A stretch of DNA of 64,000 nt from Chrysoporthe austroafricana (taxonomy: Eukaryota > Ascomycota > Sordariomycetes > Diaporthales > Cryphonectriaceae), in contig JYIP02000002.1 of NCBI GenBank assembly GCA_001051155.2, positions 317,583 through 381,582 on the forward strand, read 5' to 3'. Positions within the stretch are counted from its first letter, which is position 1. Each line of letters opens with the position of its first letter. The notes beneath the pieces were generated by a model that made no database searches, was not told where the DNA came from, and saw nothing but the letters and a program-made list of their open reading frames with translations. Below are positions 10,154-21,599 of the stretch, one piece after another. The position numbers and the translations under genes were made by a program.

Positions 10154-10756
10154 ATGTCGGGTAGAGTCAAGAAATCCCGTTCTAAGAACTCTTCTATCCC
10201 GAGTTCGGTTAAGCGTGCTGCTTTGGCTTCACGAATTCTCTCAAACTGTATCGAGATGCTAACTTGTTCTTATTGCGAGGGACGAGGCTTGGCGTCTTGT
10301 CAAGTTTCTCCTAACGATTCCTCTCGTTATATCGAATGTATTCGCTTGGGCCGCTTTCGATGCGATATCTTGGGGCTTTCCCTTGCTGAGCTGGAAAATA
10401 TTGCGCGTTAGTATCGTAAGCTTGAGAACGAAATGGAAGCTGCAGAAGGCCGGCTTTGTCAAGCTATGTCTGAGGTGGATCGTTTGCGTTGCCAAAAGCG
10501 GATATAGTCCGAGAAGATGAAGCGTACGTTTCGTCGGAGTATTATACGCGTGGAGGAGTTGGACCGTATCGAACGTGAAAAGGCCGAGAAGGCCGCGGTT
10601 TCTGCCGTTCTGTCGGGTCCGTTCCCTGAGGTTTTTCTTGATTCCTTATTGCAGGAATTTGAAAGGGTAAACTGGGGTTCTGTTAATTTTTCTGTACTCG
10701 AGGTTCCTGGTTCCGGGATTACTGAGTCTGTTAATCGTCTTGCGGGTAGCTTTTAG
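10154..10756 (+). pseudogene. Cys-rich / coiled-coil ORF, antisense to gag-pol, copy 1
   Basis: The 201-codon frame begins at ATG 10154 and has two internal TAG stops (10409-10411, 10505-10507) where a CAG/CGG-type codon is expected, so RIP is the likely cause. It lies between the chromodomain end of pol and the 3' LTR on the opposite strand. The N-terminal part has the spacing C-x2-C-x7-C-x9-Y-x2-C-x7-C (TCSYCEGRG.., ..IECIRLGRFRCD), close to a fungal Zn2Cys6 cluster with the fourth Cys changed to Tyr. A charged helical stretch follows (ENIAR, then YRKLENEMEAAEGRL and EELDRIEREKAEKAA), consistent with a coiled coil. Related copies lie at 17129 and 18200. I recall similar short Cys-rich proteins as repeated hypotheticals in filamentous fungi. 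DNA binding is an inference. Confidence 0.65.
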
Positions 10757-10869
10757 AGTTTGTTTGTTCGGAAGGTAGTTTCTCTATTCTTCCATTAATG
10801 CCTGAAATTTCTGAATTTTTGGGGGTTATCGTAGGCTTGTTTTTCTTGAAAGGGGGAACGTAAATAGTT

Positions 10870-13800
10870 AGCGAAATTGGTTGTTTGAGAAATCGTAGCA
10901 AGTTATTCCGCCTTCTTCCTGTATTTTTTAATAAGTTCTGGGTTAATATTGCTTGGTTTTTCCTATATATTTTTTTCGTATCCGTAGTCTTTCCATTTGA
11001 TAAGGTATTATCGTTCTCGTCCTCGTAATTTCGAATCGAGTATCGCTTCGATTTCCTATTATTGTTCGTCCGGATCGAACTCAATATTATAATCCAGTAG
11101 CATATTCGCTAGTGCTGGTTCGAGGAGTGATTTGTGAAAGACCGGGTGTATTCTTATTCCTGGTAGTAGGTCAAGTTTGTAACTAATATCTGAGAGTTTT
11201 TTTGAGATTTTGAAAGGGCCAAGTTTCTTGTAATCCAGTTTGTTGCTGGGTTTCCTGGTTTTGATATTTTTGCGTTTCAGGTAGACTTTATTTCCTTCCT
11301 ATAGGATTGGTCCTTTAATCCTTTTTTGGTTGGCGTAATTTGTTATGTTTTCCGTAAGTTTTTGGAATGTTTTCTGAAGTTTTGCTTGGAAGTCTTTAAT
11401 CCTTTTGGCCCGTTATTCTGCTGCTTTCGCAATTGCTCTTGGGAGTATTTCGTAGTATGCTGATGGTTTATGTCCGTATAGTGCTTTGAATAGTGATATT
11501 TTTGTTATTGATATCGTTGCGCTATTATAAGCGAATTGTGCGAATAGTAGGAATTCAATCCAATTGTCCTAATCGTAATTGATATAATGTCTGAGGTATT
11601 ATTCTATAATCTGGTTAATCCTTTCTATTTGTCCGTCTGTTTCGGGGTGAAATGCTATAGATAGTTTGTATTTTGTTCCGAGTTGCTTTATAAGCGAAAT
11701 CCAAAATCGTAATATGAATTTCTTGTTTTTGTCGGAAATGATTTCTTATAGCGTTCCGTAATTGCTTATAATGTTTCTTAAGAATGTATATAACAATTCT
11801 TCTGCAGTATTAGCCTCTTTATATAGTAGAAAGTAGCTATATTTGCTTAGTCTGCAAACTATTATTAAGATGCTATCAAATATGACTTTAGTTAAGGGTT
11901 TTTATGAAATCGGTAGTTTAGTAATAAAGTCCAGACTGATAAATGTCCAGATAGTATTAAGTACCGATAGAGGTTGTAGCAGCCCGTAAGGTTTATATCG
12001 TTCTGTTTTATTTTTCCTGCAGCTGTCGCAATTATTGATAATATTGCGTATTCTGGATTTGAGTCCTAGTAGATTCCAATATCTTTAGATCCTATCTGTA
12101 ATTGCTGCGATCCCCTGATAGCCATGGGCTGGTACTTTATATATCCATCTGATATATCTGTCTTGTTCTTCTGGTATTATATTTTCAGGTTGCTTTTCCT
12201 GATTGCTGATTCTGAGCGACGTATTGACTTCTTGTCGTTATATAAGGTTTCCGTTTTTGTCGATATTGAAAAGGGTTTATTTTTCGACCCCTTTCTCTGG
12301 TTTATAATTTGCTCGTTTGCTGAGAGCATTTGTGCGGGTATTCTCCTTTCCCGGAATATATGTGATTTTGATATCGAATTATAATAGGTATTCCGCCTAT
12401 CTGATTTATCTCTTATTAAGTACTTTCGTTATTGTGAATATTACAAGGTTTTTATAGTCTGTAAAGACTTGGATTGGATGCTTTGCGCCGATTAAATAGT
12501 ATTCCTATTCTTGGAATGCATATACTATTGCTATAAGTTCTTAATCTGGCATAGCGTATTTGAATTCTGGTCTATTAAATTTCTTGCTAAAGTTTGTAAT
12601 AAGGTATAGTTTTCCTTAATCGTCTTTCTGAATAAGTTCGCTGCCAATAGCATAGGCTAATATATCGGTATTGATTTCAAACGGCCTTACTGGGTTTGCT
12701 TCCTGCAATATAGGTTTTTGAGTAACCCTTCCCTTGAATGTTTCAAACGCTTTTTGTTAGGTCTTTGTCTATTCGAATACCCTATCTTTCTTGATTAGTT
12801 TTGTTAATAGTCTAGCGATTTCTGTATATCCTTTGATAAATTGTCGGTAGAAATTGATATATCCGAGGAATAACCTAATGCCTATAATATCTTGAGGTTG
12901 CGGCCACTTTCGTATTGCTTCGACCTTATCTTTTTGCATTCTGATCTTGCCTGGTTTAATAGTATATCCCAAGTAATCGACTTTTTGTGTATGGAATTGA
13001 CTTTTTTCTCTATTGATAAAAAGCTTGTTATTCTTGAAAGTCTGTAGTACTTATCTGATATATCATTTGTGTATTTCGAGGTTTTTGGAATAGATTAGGA
13101 TATCGTCGAGGTAAATAATGACGAAGTAATCTAAGTATCCCCGTAAGATATAATGCATGTATTTCTGGAAGGATGCTGGAGCGTTAGTAAGTCCGAATAG
13201 CATAATAAGGTATTCGAAATGGCTATAGCATGTCCTGAACGCTATTTTCCATTTGTTTCCTTCCTTAATGCGGATATATATATATCCTTCTTGTAAGTCG
13301 AGCGCTGTAAACCAGTTTGCGCCGCGAAGTTTATTGCGCAATTCTTTTGGTAACGGTAATAGGTACCGGTTTTTAATAGTAATGTCGTTAAGCTTCCTAT
13401 AATCCATACAAAGTCGTAGTTTGCTATTTTTTTTTGGTACAAATAGGATAGGATATCCTGCTAGTGAGTGAGATTTTCGTATGAATCCTTTTTTGAATTG
13501 TTTGTCGAAGTATTCCTTAAGGGCTTCGAGTTATGCTTTATTTAGTCCGTAAATCGGTTCGAAAGTTGGGTATATTTCTGGTTTAAGAGGAATCTCGTAA
13601 TCGTATGGATTATATACTGAGAGTCCTGTATTTCTTTTTGGCATAAAGATCTTTTTAAACTTGTAATATTCCCTTAGTATATTCTTGAATTCTGGTTTTG
13701 GTCCTTTTTTTGTATTTGCCATTTGTAGGAATAGAAGGTATCGTTTTGCCATTTTGTTTTCGTAATTGATTTCCTTGTGATTCTATAATCCATATATCGG

Positions 13801-14480
13801 TATTTCCGAGTATTGTCCGTAGTTTGGGGCGAATTATCGGTTCTCTTCCTGTAGTATTCGTCTTTGAAATCTTGTTTTGTATTGAGCCGAGCAATTGCTT
13901 TGGCGTCTGTCCACTTGTCGTATTAACTTACTGTTGCTTTGTTCTTTAGAGTTTAATTGTCGTATGGCCCTTTTCTATAAGCTATCGGTTTCTGCCGATT
14001 TGGAAGTAGTGTGAGTATTCGTTTAAGGGCCTTTTGCTAGGCTTTCCTTAGTAACTGAATCTCGCCCTGCGCTTTTGATCGCAACTATTTTCTGGGGTAC
14101 GGTATTATCCCAGTAGATCTGGCCAGTAGTTCAATCGATTCGAAGGTTATGCTCCTTAAGCCAAGGTAATCCTATAATTATATCGTATTTTGCCGTATCC
14201 GTAATATCGAAAGTCAGGTTTATTATATATCTTTGGATCGAAATAGGGAGATAATTAGTCTCTATATCGATTATACCCTGGTTATAGGTAACCGGTTTTC
14301 CTTTTACGGTATATAGTATATACGGATTTCTTTTTTGTTTCTATATAATGCGTGCTTGATTGATAATTCTTGGTAAAATGAAGTTTCTTTGAGCGCTATT
14401 GTCCAAGAGTGCGCTGTATGTTTGCCTATTAAGTTATACAGGTATCTTGATATGCTTCCAGCCTGCTGCCGTTGCTAGGC
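10870..14480 (-). pseudogene. pol of the complete family A element (PR-RT-RH-IN-chromodomain)
   Basis: Minus-strand frames read in order. First comes an aspartic-protease-like region (about 14480-14000). RT spans about 13560-12770, with LRLCMDYRKLND, LFGLTNAPASFQKYM and the catalytic YLDDILIYSKN within 13063-13407. RNase H spans about 12700-12300. Integrase follows with a HHCC remnant ending CDSC, then FISLDFITKLP, ISDKNKKF and PETDGQIERINQII (the D, D and E of the catalytic triad) between about 12060 and 11600. A chromodomain closes it (EIEAILDSKLRG, RYLIKWKDYGYEKN, about 11080-10950). Several TAG/TAA stops interrupt it, each reachable by one C-to-T change, so no active protein is expected from this copy. 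Confidence 0.88.
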
Positions 14481-15599
14481 TTAAGGACTTTATAAGTCCG
14501 AACGTCTATTGTCCCGTTACAGGTATTCCTCGTTTTTTTTTGGGGCTTTTGGGGTCTGTTTAGGGCTTTGGGTTGCTTGTTTTGCAAGTTTCTTAGCCTG
14601 TTTCATGCCGTAAATATGCCTTTATTTGCTGCGGTCTTCAAAGCTCATTTATCGGTACTAAGCGTATAGTTTTTTGCTAGCATAGACCTTACATTCTTTT
14701 ATTAGGCATTCCTGCTATTTGACTTTCTTATTAAGGCAATCCCGAAGGAAATTGCTGGGTAGTCCGATAAGACCAAAATATCTATCTCGGTTAAGCCTAA
14801 CCTTGCAGCGAAGATTTCGTTCTTTATAGGCTTTAACGATTAAGTATTAATCCTTTTAAGGAAACTAGTCGTTTGCTATTTTAGCTGCAAAATGCTCTCT
14901 GCAATTATTATAGATATACGAGATCTATACGATCTAGTAATGCTGGAATGACCGTATGCTGATTCTCTCGTTTTCGTACTTTCTGTAAGTATTGTCCTGG
15001 AACCGAATATGCTTGAAAACTTTATTAAGTATAAGTCCGAAAATAGCATATTCCGTATTTTCTGGAAGTTCGAAAGTTGCGTCTGTTAATAGATTCTGGG
15101 CATCTCTTTCATTTTCTGTATCGAGAATGATATGTTCTAACAGGTCGTTCTCCTATCTGTCTTAGGGAATTTCTTTTTTTCCGAGGGCTGCCGATTCTGG
15201 GATTCCGCTAAAGGGTTTTCCTGCTAAGCGGTTTATCCAGTATAATTGAAGGTATTTTCCCTTATCTTCCTCGTATTCTTCTTGTTTGATAGTTCCGAAT
15301 AGTTCGGGGTTATTATCAGGTAAGTGATTATGCCTTTTGGCGATCTTTCCTAGGGAGTCAGTAGAGCAATCGGATATAATGTCGGTCTCGATACCCTTTA
15401 CTGCTAATTGCTTTCTTCCTTTAAGTACGCGTAAGAACCACTTGCTTTCTTCCTTGCCCGAGAGGTATTCCTGGCAATAATCGTCGTAGCAAGTAGTCTA
15501 ATCGAGACTATTGTGCTCTTTTCTGGAATCCGGCATTTATTCCGTAAGGGTTCTTTTAGGAGGTTGGTCGTCCTTTCGCCAAGTCGCGCTAAGGTGTTT

Positions 15600-16590
15600 T
15601 TCCTCTGGTACGGGTTTCCAACCATTCTTCTTAAGTTATCGGCATTCCCTTGCTATATATCCTGCTTTTCCGCAGTTATAGCAATTGAAACGGGATTTTC
15701 CCTTGCTAAGGCTCCTTTGTGCTGCGTCTAGTTCTATAGGCTCTGGGTAGGTCGTGCCGCTATATGCTGTATTACGTTAATAGTTACGTTGCTATCGTTA
15801 GGGCTGTTGCAGGGGTCTTCCCGTATTGGCCTGGAATCTAGGACGAAAGTATGCTAGTATTTTTTATTTCTCTATTCGTCTCTTATATTGTCGGTTGTCG
15901 ATTTTGATTGCGATTTCAGTATATTCTGAAAATTCTTGAGGTCTATCGATCTTATAGAATTCATCCTTGATTTCGTTCTTAAGTCCTGCGTAATACTGAG
16001 TTATTATCCAAGCTGGGTCTTAGGGTAATTTGGATGCGATACGTTTAAATTCGGCCGTATAGGCTGATACCGACTTAGTCTGTCGTAATCTTATAAGTTC
16101 TCGTTCTGCCGTTCTGATTTTATCCGGGTTGCCGAAAGTTCTTTTGATCATTTGTTCAAACTTATCAAAGTAAGAGAATATCTTAATTATCTCTGTCTTG
16201 CGTGCTGCCAGGTTTCTTTGGTTATTCAAATAGTCGCGAAGAAAAGGTTCGTACCAAGCCAGGGTTTCGTATTGGAAACGAGCACTTGCAAAGACGACCT
16301 TCTTTTCCTCGGTATCAAACTGGGAACTATAGTAGGCAAAGTAGGCCTTGCACTGGGTAATGAATCCTTGGAAGGTTTTCTAATCCCTATTGTAAGTATT
16401 GGGTTTGTCGAGTTTGTATGGTTTGTCGGCAATAGTAATTTGAGGGCTTTCTTCTTGATCCTTAAGTTCTTGGATGCGTTGCTATAGGGCTTCGATCTGG
16501 GCTTGCAAGGCCTGAAGCGTAACCTGCTGAGAAAAGGACGGTATTGGAATAGGAGGAGCTATCGTATTTCCGTATTGCTGAAAGTGGGTG
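15600..16590 (-). pseudogene. gag of the complete family A element
   Basis: The minus frame contains a Gln-rich helical N-terminus (VTLQALQAQIEAL), a retrotransposon capsid core (ERELIRLRQTKSVSAYTAEF within 16020-16229; YYAGLKNEIKDEFYKI) and a zinc knuckle CYNCGKAGYIARECR near 15640-15690. The knuckle should be CCHC; its His is Tyr here, a C-to-T type change. In-frame stops are present. The stretch 14480-15600 continues the same polyprotein (linker and protease side) without motifs I can name. Confidence 0.75.
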
Positions 16591-16625
16591 ATACTAAACC
16601 AGTCCTTGAGCAAGAATTATCAAAA

Positions 16626-17123
16626 TGTAATGAGCACCCGAATAGCACGAGTACCTAGTATGTCAAAGGTTTATGCTAGGCAAGGGTAGTATATAGTATA
16701 ATCTTCCTGTATACGGAAATGTAGTTCTGAAGATATCCGGGGTTCGCTAAGTATTTACTATCCGTATTGAATATTTCTCTGAGAGTAATATTTAGAGAAA
16801 TATTTAGATTAACGACTGAAAAGCAACTATGAAATCTATCGAATAGTAGGAAATGTCCAATCTTATATATTCAGCTCTTCCGTCCTGGATTGTAGAATTG
16901 CCGAGCGATTCTAGCGATTCAGTCGTTTCAATCATTTCAATCGCTTAGCGATCCTGGCGATTATAGCTTGGAACCCTAACCTTTTGATTATATAATCCGG
17001 GATGATTATGCATCCTTATATAAGTGGGTTCCTTGCGTCGGATATTGGATCCGTATTACGTTATTCCTGGATCTACTGATCCGGTTTGTTCCTGTAACCT
17101 GAACCGTTTGTTAGTTCATAACA
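16626..17123 (-). repeat. 5' LTR of the complete family A element
   Basis: 498 bp, the same length as its partner at 9563. It ends ATAACA, followed by AATAG at 17124-17128. No clear primer-binding site can be read inside the LTR edge on the minus strand (TTTTGATAATTC), possibly because of mutation. Confidence 0.92.
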
Positions 17124-17128
17124 AATAG

Positions 17129-17676
17129 CGTAAATTTTCTTTTCAGCTTATATTCGACTTATTGCTATTATTAAGCGTATTAATCTTATCGTAATGCCTT
17201 GCTCTTTCTATATTTCCCGTAAATTAAAATATCGGATAATAGAAAAATCAAAATATTATGCGAATTATATTCGCTATGCTCGTATATATAATAGTATTAA
17301 AATGCTTATTATATCTTATAAGTTTTTCCGGTTATTCTTAATACGATTTTCTTTAACTTTTCCTAATAGCTCGTATAATATCCGCTATTAAAGATATAGA
17401 ACGTAAAGAAGTAAAAGCTGAAAAAGGTTTTATAAAGCTTTAATAAAAGTTAAATAAGGCTATTGCATGCTTAATTCGCTTATGCAAAACGAAATATATT
17501 TTGCAAGATCGTAAGGCAAAAATAGTTATTTTGGGTTTGCATTCTCTAAATAAACTAGAAAAGCGGGAATATCTTAATAAAAAAACTCGTTTATCTTTAT
17601 TGCGCAAAGCTATAATTACGGAACCTTTTTTGCTTTCGGATAATTCTTCCTTTTGAAACCAGTTTTCTATGCCTGC
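17129..17676 (+). pseudogene. Cys-rich / coiled-coil ORF, copy 2 (of the outermost A element)
   Basis: This is the continuation of the gene interrupted at 9562. Its 5' end lies on the other side of the complete A element. The open part (17194-17391) reads PCSFYISRKLKYRIIEKSKYYANYIRYARIY. Counting the Tyr residues as former Cys (TGT/TGC to TAT/TAC, a G-to-A change) the spacing is C-x2-C-x6-C-x8-C-x2-C-x6-C, exactly the Zn2Cys6 rule. Charged helical sequence continues to a TGA near 17655 (HSLNKLEKREYLNKK). Heavily mutated and surely not functional. Confidence 0.55.
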
Positions 17677-18113
17677 TGTTATGAACGCTATAGTAATCCT
17701 AAAATAAACTATAAGGTTAAAAGGTTTATGCTAGCAAAAACGGTACCAAGTATAGCTTTAAATACCGGAAACTTGTTTAACAAATGCTTATAATATTTAT
17801 AAGCCTATAAGGCTATTACTGGGATATATAATAAGGTTCAAGTAATACTTAAATTTATAACTGAAAAGCTATAGCAATTTATTTGGTAAATATCTTATCC
17901 TTATATATTCAGCTCTTTAATCCTGGATCGATAGGCTTTTCTATCGAGTCTATCGATTCTTATAGATCGATATCGATCCTATCGATCCAGGCTAACCTTA
18001 ACCCTTAATTACTTAAGCGGTAATAAGGGTTTCTTAGAAAAGATTAGCAATAAGGCATTTTATCAAATGCTTTTTCCCTATTATATAGTTTAATCCCTTA
18101 TTAAGTTATAATA
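17677..18113 (-). repeat. LTR of another family A-like element, partner lost
   Basis: About 437 bp from TGTTATGAACG to AGTTATAATA, with the family A blocks GGTTTATGCTAG and TTATATATTCAGCTCTT. It diverges from the other A LTRs in the middle (repeated TCTATCGA/ATCGATCC units). Its Cys-rich ORF follows at 18200, but its pol and second LTR are not in the window. Confidence 0.6.
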
Positions 18114-18199
18114 TTATCCTTTTTCTTATCGATTATTATCCTTAATAATTTTTTGTAAGTTTTTCCTAGCTCTGTTTTTTATTTGTCGCAATTTCCTAA

Positions 18200-18593
18200 T
18201 CAGGATATTTAGCGGGGTTATTGGTTTTCGGGTATCAAAATCCCTTAAAGCTAAATAGAAAACTTCTCTCTTTTGCGCCATAGCGTTATCCGGGTCCGTT
18301 ATACTTATGCCTTATTCTTATTGCGAATCCTATAGATTGGGGAAAGAATATCGTTTATCGGATTCCAAGTTTTCCCGTTATTTATTCTATATTCGTTTGG
18401 GTTTTGCGAACTGTAATATTCGGAATTTCTCTTTTGCTTAGCTAAATCGTATTATAGTTAAGTATCGGCAGCTCGAAACCGAGCTCGAAGCTATAGAAAA
18501 GGAAGCGGCAGTATTAAATGCTCGTATTTTTCATTAGCGGAAATTAAAATGCGAATAATATAATAAAATAATGCGGGCTATTCGTTAAGGGAT
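18200..18593 (+). pseudogene. Cys-rich / coiled-coil ORF, copy 3, truncated
   Basis: A plus frame reads PYSYCESYRLGKEYRLSDS and then FYIRLGFANCNI, aligning with copy 1 (TCSYCEGRGL.., CIRLGRFRCDI). KYRQLETELEAIEKEAAVL follows, corresponding to the copy 1 coiled coil. Two TAG stops are of the C-to-T type. It is cut at 18593/18594 by a family B LTR. Confidence 0.55.
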
Positions 18594-18801
18594 TAATAAT
18601 ATACGTACTGAAATATATTATAAAGCCTGCTTTTCCTAAAAAAGTAAATTACGCTAAGAGCCTATTAGGGCATTATATAAGCCCCCTAGTAAGGGTATAG
18701 CATTTACTTAATAAATTCATTGCGTATTTATTAAGGGATTTACTATAGATTTATTAAGCGAATCCATTATAAATTTATTACATCTATAGATTTTGCTATT
18801 A
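18594..18801 (-). repeat. 3' LTR of the outer family B element
   Basis: 208 bp from TAATAATATACGTACTG to TTTTGCTATTA, a G-to-A/C-to-T version of TGATAGTAAACG..TTTTGCTATCA seen at 39676 and 60646. Confidence 0.8.
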
Positions 18802-19073
18802 ATTGCTAGTCCTTTATAACCTTTGTCCACAAAAGAAGCTAACAATCAAGGACGTTTTGGGTAGCAATAATACGATATAGTAAGACTCTAAGTTATACGG
18901 CAAGGAAAAGCACGATAGCATTATTGGATAAAAGAAATTATATAGAAAATAATAATCGTTTTATAAAGCCGATTCGTATTAGAGTCCTAATAAGTAAATA
19001 TACCCATACCGGGAATTAAAAAGAAAACTTGCCCGCGCTAGAAACTTAGAATTAATCCTTTATTATAACCGGT
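18802..19073. other. 3' non-coding stretch of the outer B element
   Basis: Lies between ORF3 and the LTR. It is homologous to 38677-38977 (inverted) and 60853-61153. It contains the decayed CCGGCAT-type repeats. Confidence 0.6.
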
Positions 19074-21203
19074 TTATGCCTGAAATAAATGGATATATAT
19101 AATACTTGTATATAATAAGGCTAGCCGATATCCAAGTATATTTCGGTAGTGCTTAATTGTATTTACTGCCGAAATATTTGGTATAAATATAATTAAAAAC
19201 TAAAATTATTCGTAAATATTAATAGAAAATATAGCCTTTAGATAATAAGATATTAAATGAGTATAATAATAGTAAATATAAAATAAAATTACAATAGAAT
19301 ATATCGGCATACAAAACCGATGGCTGTATATAGTCGTTATATAATAATATTATAGCTAATTTTTAATATAAATAGCTAAGTCTATAAATTATTAAAAGAA
19401 AGCAATATTATATGCTGCTAATAAGGTTATATCGATAAATAATAGCTATATTTATTAATTGAGAATAATTTCCCGGGCTTTAGCAATAGCTTCAAAGTTT
19501 AATAAGTTGCGAAAAAATATAGCAAATAGTTTTTCTTTTCCGATATAATCGCAAAAGTCGGTATAATTATAAATATCAAGCTGCAAGGTTTTGACCAGCT
19601 TATACGCTTGGATATAGGACTTGAAGCTTATTATGCGATTTTAGCATTGTAAAGACCGGGCAGCATTAAAGTAATTTTTATTTTCGTTAGCCCATTTCTG
19701 AAAAGTAATATTGAAATCGTAATTTATATTATCTTTAGTAAAGACGATTTTAATAGCCTTGAAATCGTATTCAAAACGGAAAATTTGGTTTATAATAAAA
19801 TGCAAGCTTAACCGGTTAGATAAAATAATAGGATTAAAATTACGGAACCAAGTAACGAATTCGTATATATATTCTCTTATAATAAAAAAGAAGAAATACT
19901 AAATGCAATTATTATAGATTCCGATAATACCGAACTTAATATTATTATAAATAGTAAAATTATTAGTAACGTAAAGATAATTAATATTAAAATTGCTTTC
20001 TTAAGTAAAATTATAGCATATATATTCCTTAGATATATAAAAAGCTAGCATACGGTAATATACTGCGATTTCGGCTTTAATAGCTTTGGATTTAAGGTTA
20101 TATTTAATAGATAAAGCAGGGATAGCGCGAAATATAGCCCGTAAGGGCAGAATGCTATTAATATTAGCTCGGGAAGCCTTGCTTAATATAGCCAATAAGC
20201 TAGTTATATTCGATAAATCGTTTTCGGTTAAGTCGATAGTATTATTTATAATTCGATAGCGTTTGGCTAGTATTATAAAATTTCGCTTTATTATAGCAAA
20301 TAAGTTTAGATTAATAACCGGTATAATAAGCTCGGGAGTTTTAAGCTTAATTAAGATTAATTTAATATTTTTAGCTATTTTCTTCTAAATAATAAAGGTT
20401 ATATTACGATTATATTCGTAAATTATAACGACTTCTGCTATATTAGCTATATAGCATATAATATTTATTTCTTTTTTAATAAAATTGCTATAATCGCTTA
20501 ATATTATTTATTCAGCTTTATTTTTAATATAATAGCTATACTTATTTCGTAAGCAATTATCTTTCAATATTATAATAGGAAATAAAATACGATAAGCTAT
20601 TAATAAAGTATATAGAATAAGAATAAGATTACGAATAATAAATAAATTCGAAATAAATTTAAGCGATATTCCTTTAATAGAATTATTTATTAATCCGTTA
20701 TTTGTATTCTTATTCGTAATAGCATTCGCGCTAATAAAGGTATTTGAATAAAGCTTTTATTTTTCGTAAATAAAGCTAAAACGGTTAATTTATAATAATA
20801 TAGAATATTATAAAATAAGCTTTTAAGCTTCTTTAATAGTTAATAGCCAATTAATATTGCTATTGCTTAATTCGGTATTAAAAACGTAAATATTATATTC
20901 GATTTCTCAGTTTATTATATCGGTATAACTTTTATTAATTAGCGCTTAATAAAAGGCTATTATATAAGCTTTTTAATAGCAAAAGAAATCGCTTAAATAG
21001 TTTTTCGTTACGTAAGTATTATAATAGAAATAGCTTTCGCTATTATATAAATATATAGCTTACCGATATTTTTCTAAAGAAAGGCGGTTTTTAAGCAATA
21101 CTTTATAAACGTATTTAGCATATTATATAATCCTGCTTTTTCGGCAAATTTTAGAAAATTCTTCTTAAAATATAAAATATAATACTGTATAGAAATTAAG
21201 CAT
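19074..21203 (-). pseudogene. family B ORF3, copy in the outer element
   Basis: Located by alignment with the inner copy. The ATG is at 21203-21201 and the terminal TAA at 19076-19074, exactly 2,130 nt as in the other two copies. An open stretch at 20001-20195 reads SKASRANINSILPL and SIKYNLKSKAIKAEIAVYYRM, matching the inner copy residue for residue apart from RIP-type changes. Function unknown. Confidence 0.65.
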
Positions 21204-21599
21204 AACTAAACGTACCGTTTCTTATTAATTTTGGTTTTATAGCAAAATATTTACGAAAAAATATAATTTAATAACTGTATAATGCATTTTGGTTTTAATA
21301 ATATTAATAGCTTTATTAATACAATCTTTGCGAATTTATAGAAATTTAATAAGATAAAGCGAAATTAATAATAATATTAGTTTAATATTCAAAAATAATA
21401 TTTAAAAATATAATAAAAAGTAATAACGATAAGGCAATATAGCTAGCTATAATAAATAAATAAGAATAATAATTATAAGCGTATTAATAAAAAAAGGAAA
21501 ATAAAGTAAATTTACTAGCAATTTACGAAATAATAGCTTTTTGCATTCGCTAGAAATTTACTTGCTTTATTTAGCAATTGCTTTTACTTTAATGCGCAT

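Larger units (their letters stand above)
9563..17123 (-). mobile_element. complete family A Ty3/gypsy chromovirus (7,561 bp)
   Basis: Two 498-bp LTRs (9563-10060 and 16626-17123) with TGT..ACA ends are flanked by a perfect 5-bp duplication AATAG (9558-9562 and 17124-17128). The coding direction is minus: gag next to the right-hand LTR, then protease, RT, RNase H, integrase and a C-terminal chromodomain, a Ty3-type order. A polypurine tract (AAGAAAGGAAATAA on the minus strand, 10061-10077) abuts the 3' LTR. Stops are mostly TAG/TAA in place of CAG/CAA/CGA, i.e. RIP, but the damage is milder than in the B copies, so it is probably among the younger insertions. Probably non-autonomous now. Confidence 0.93.
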
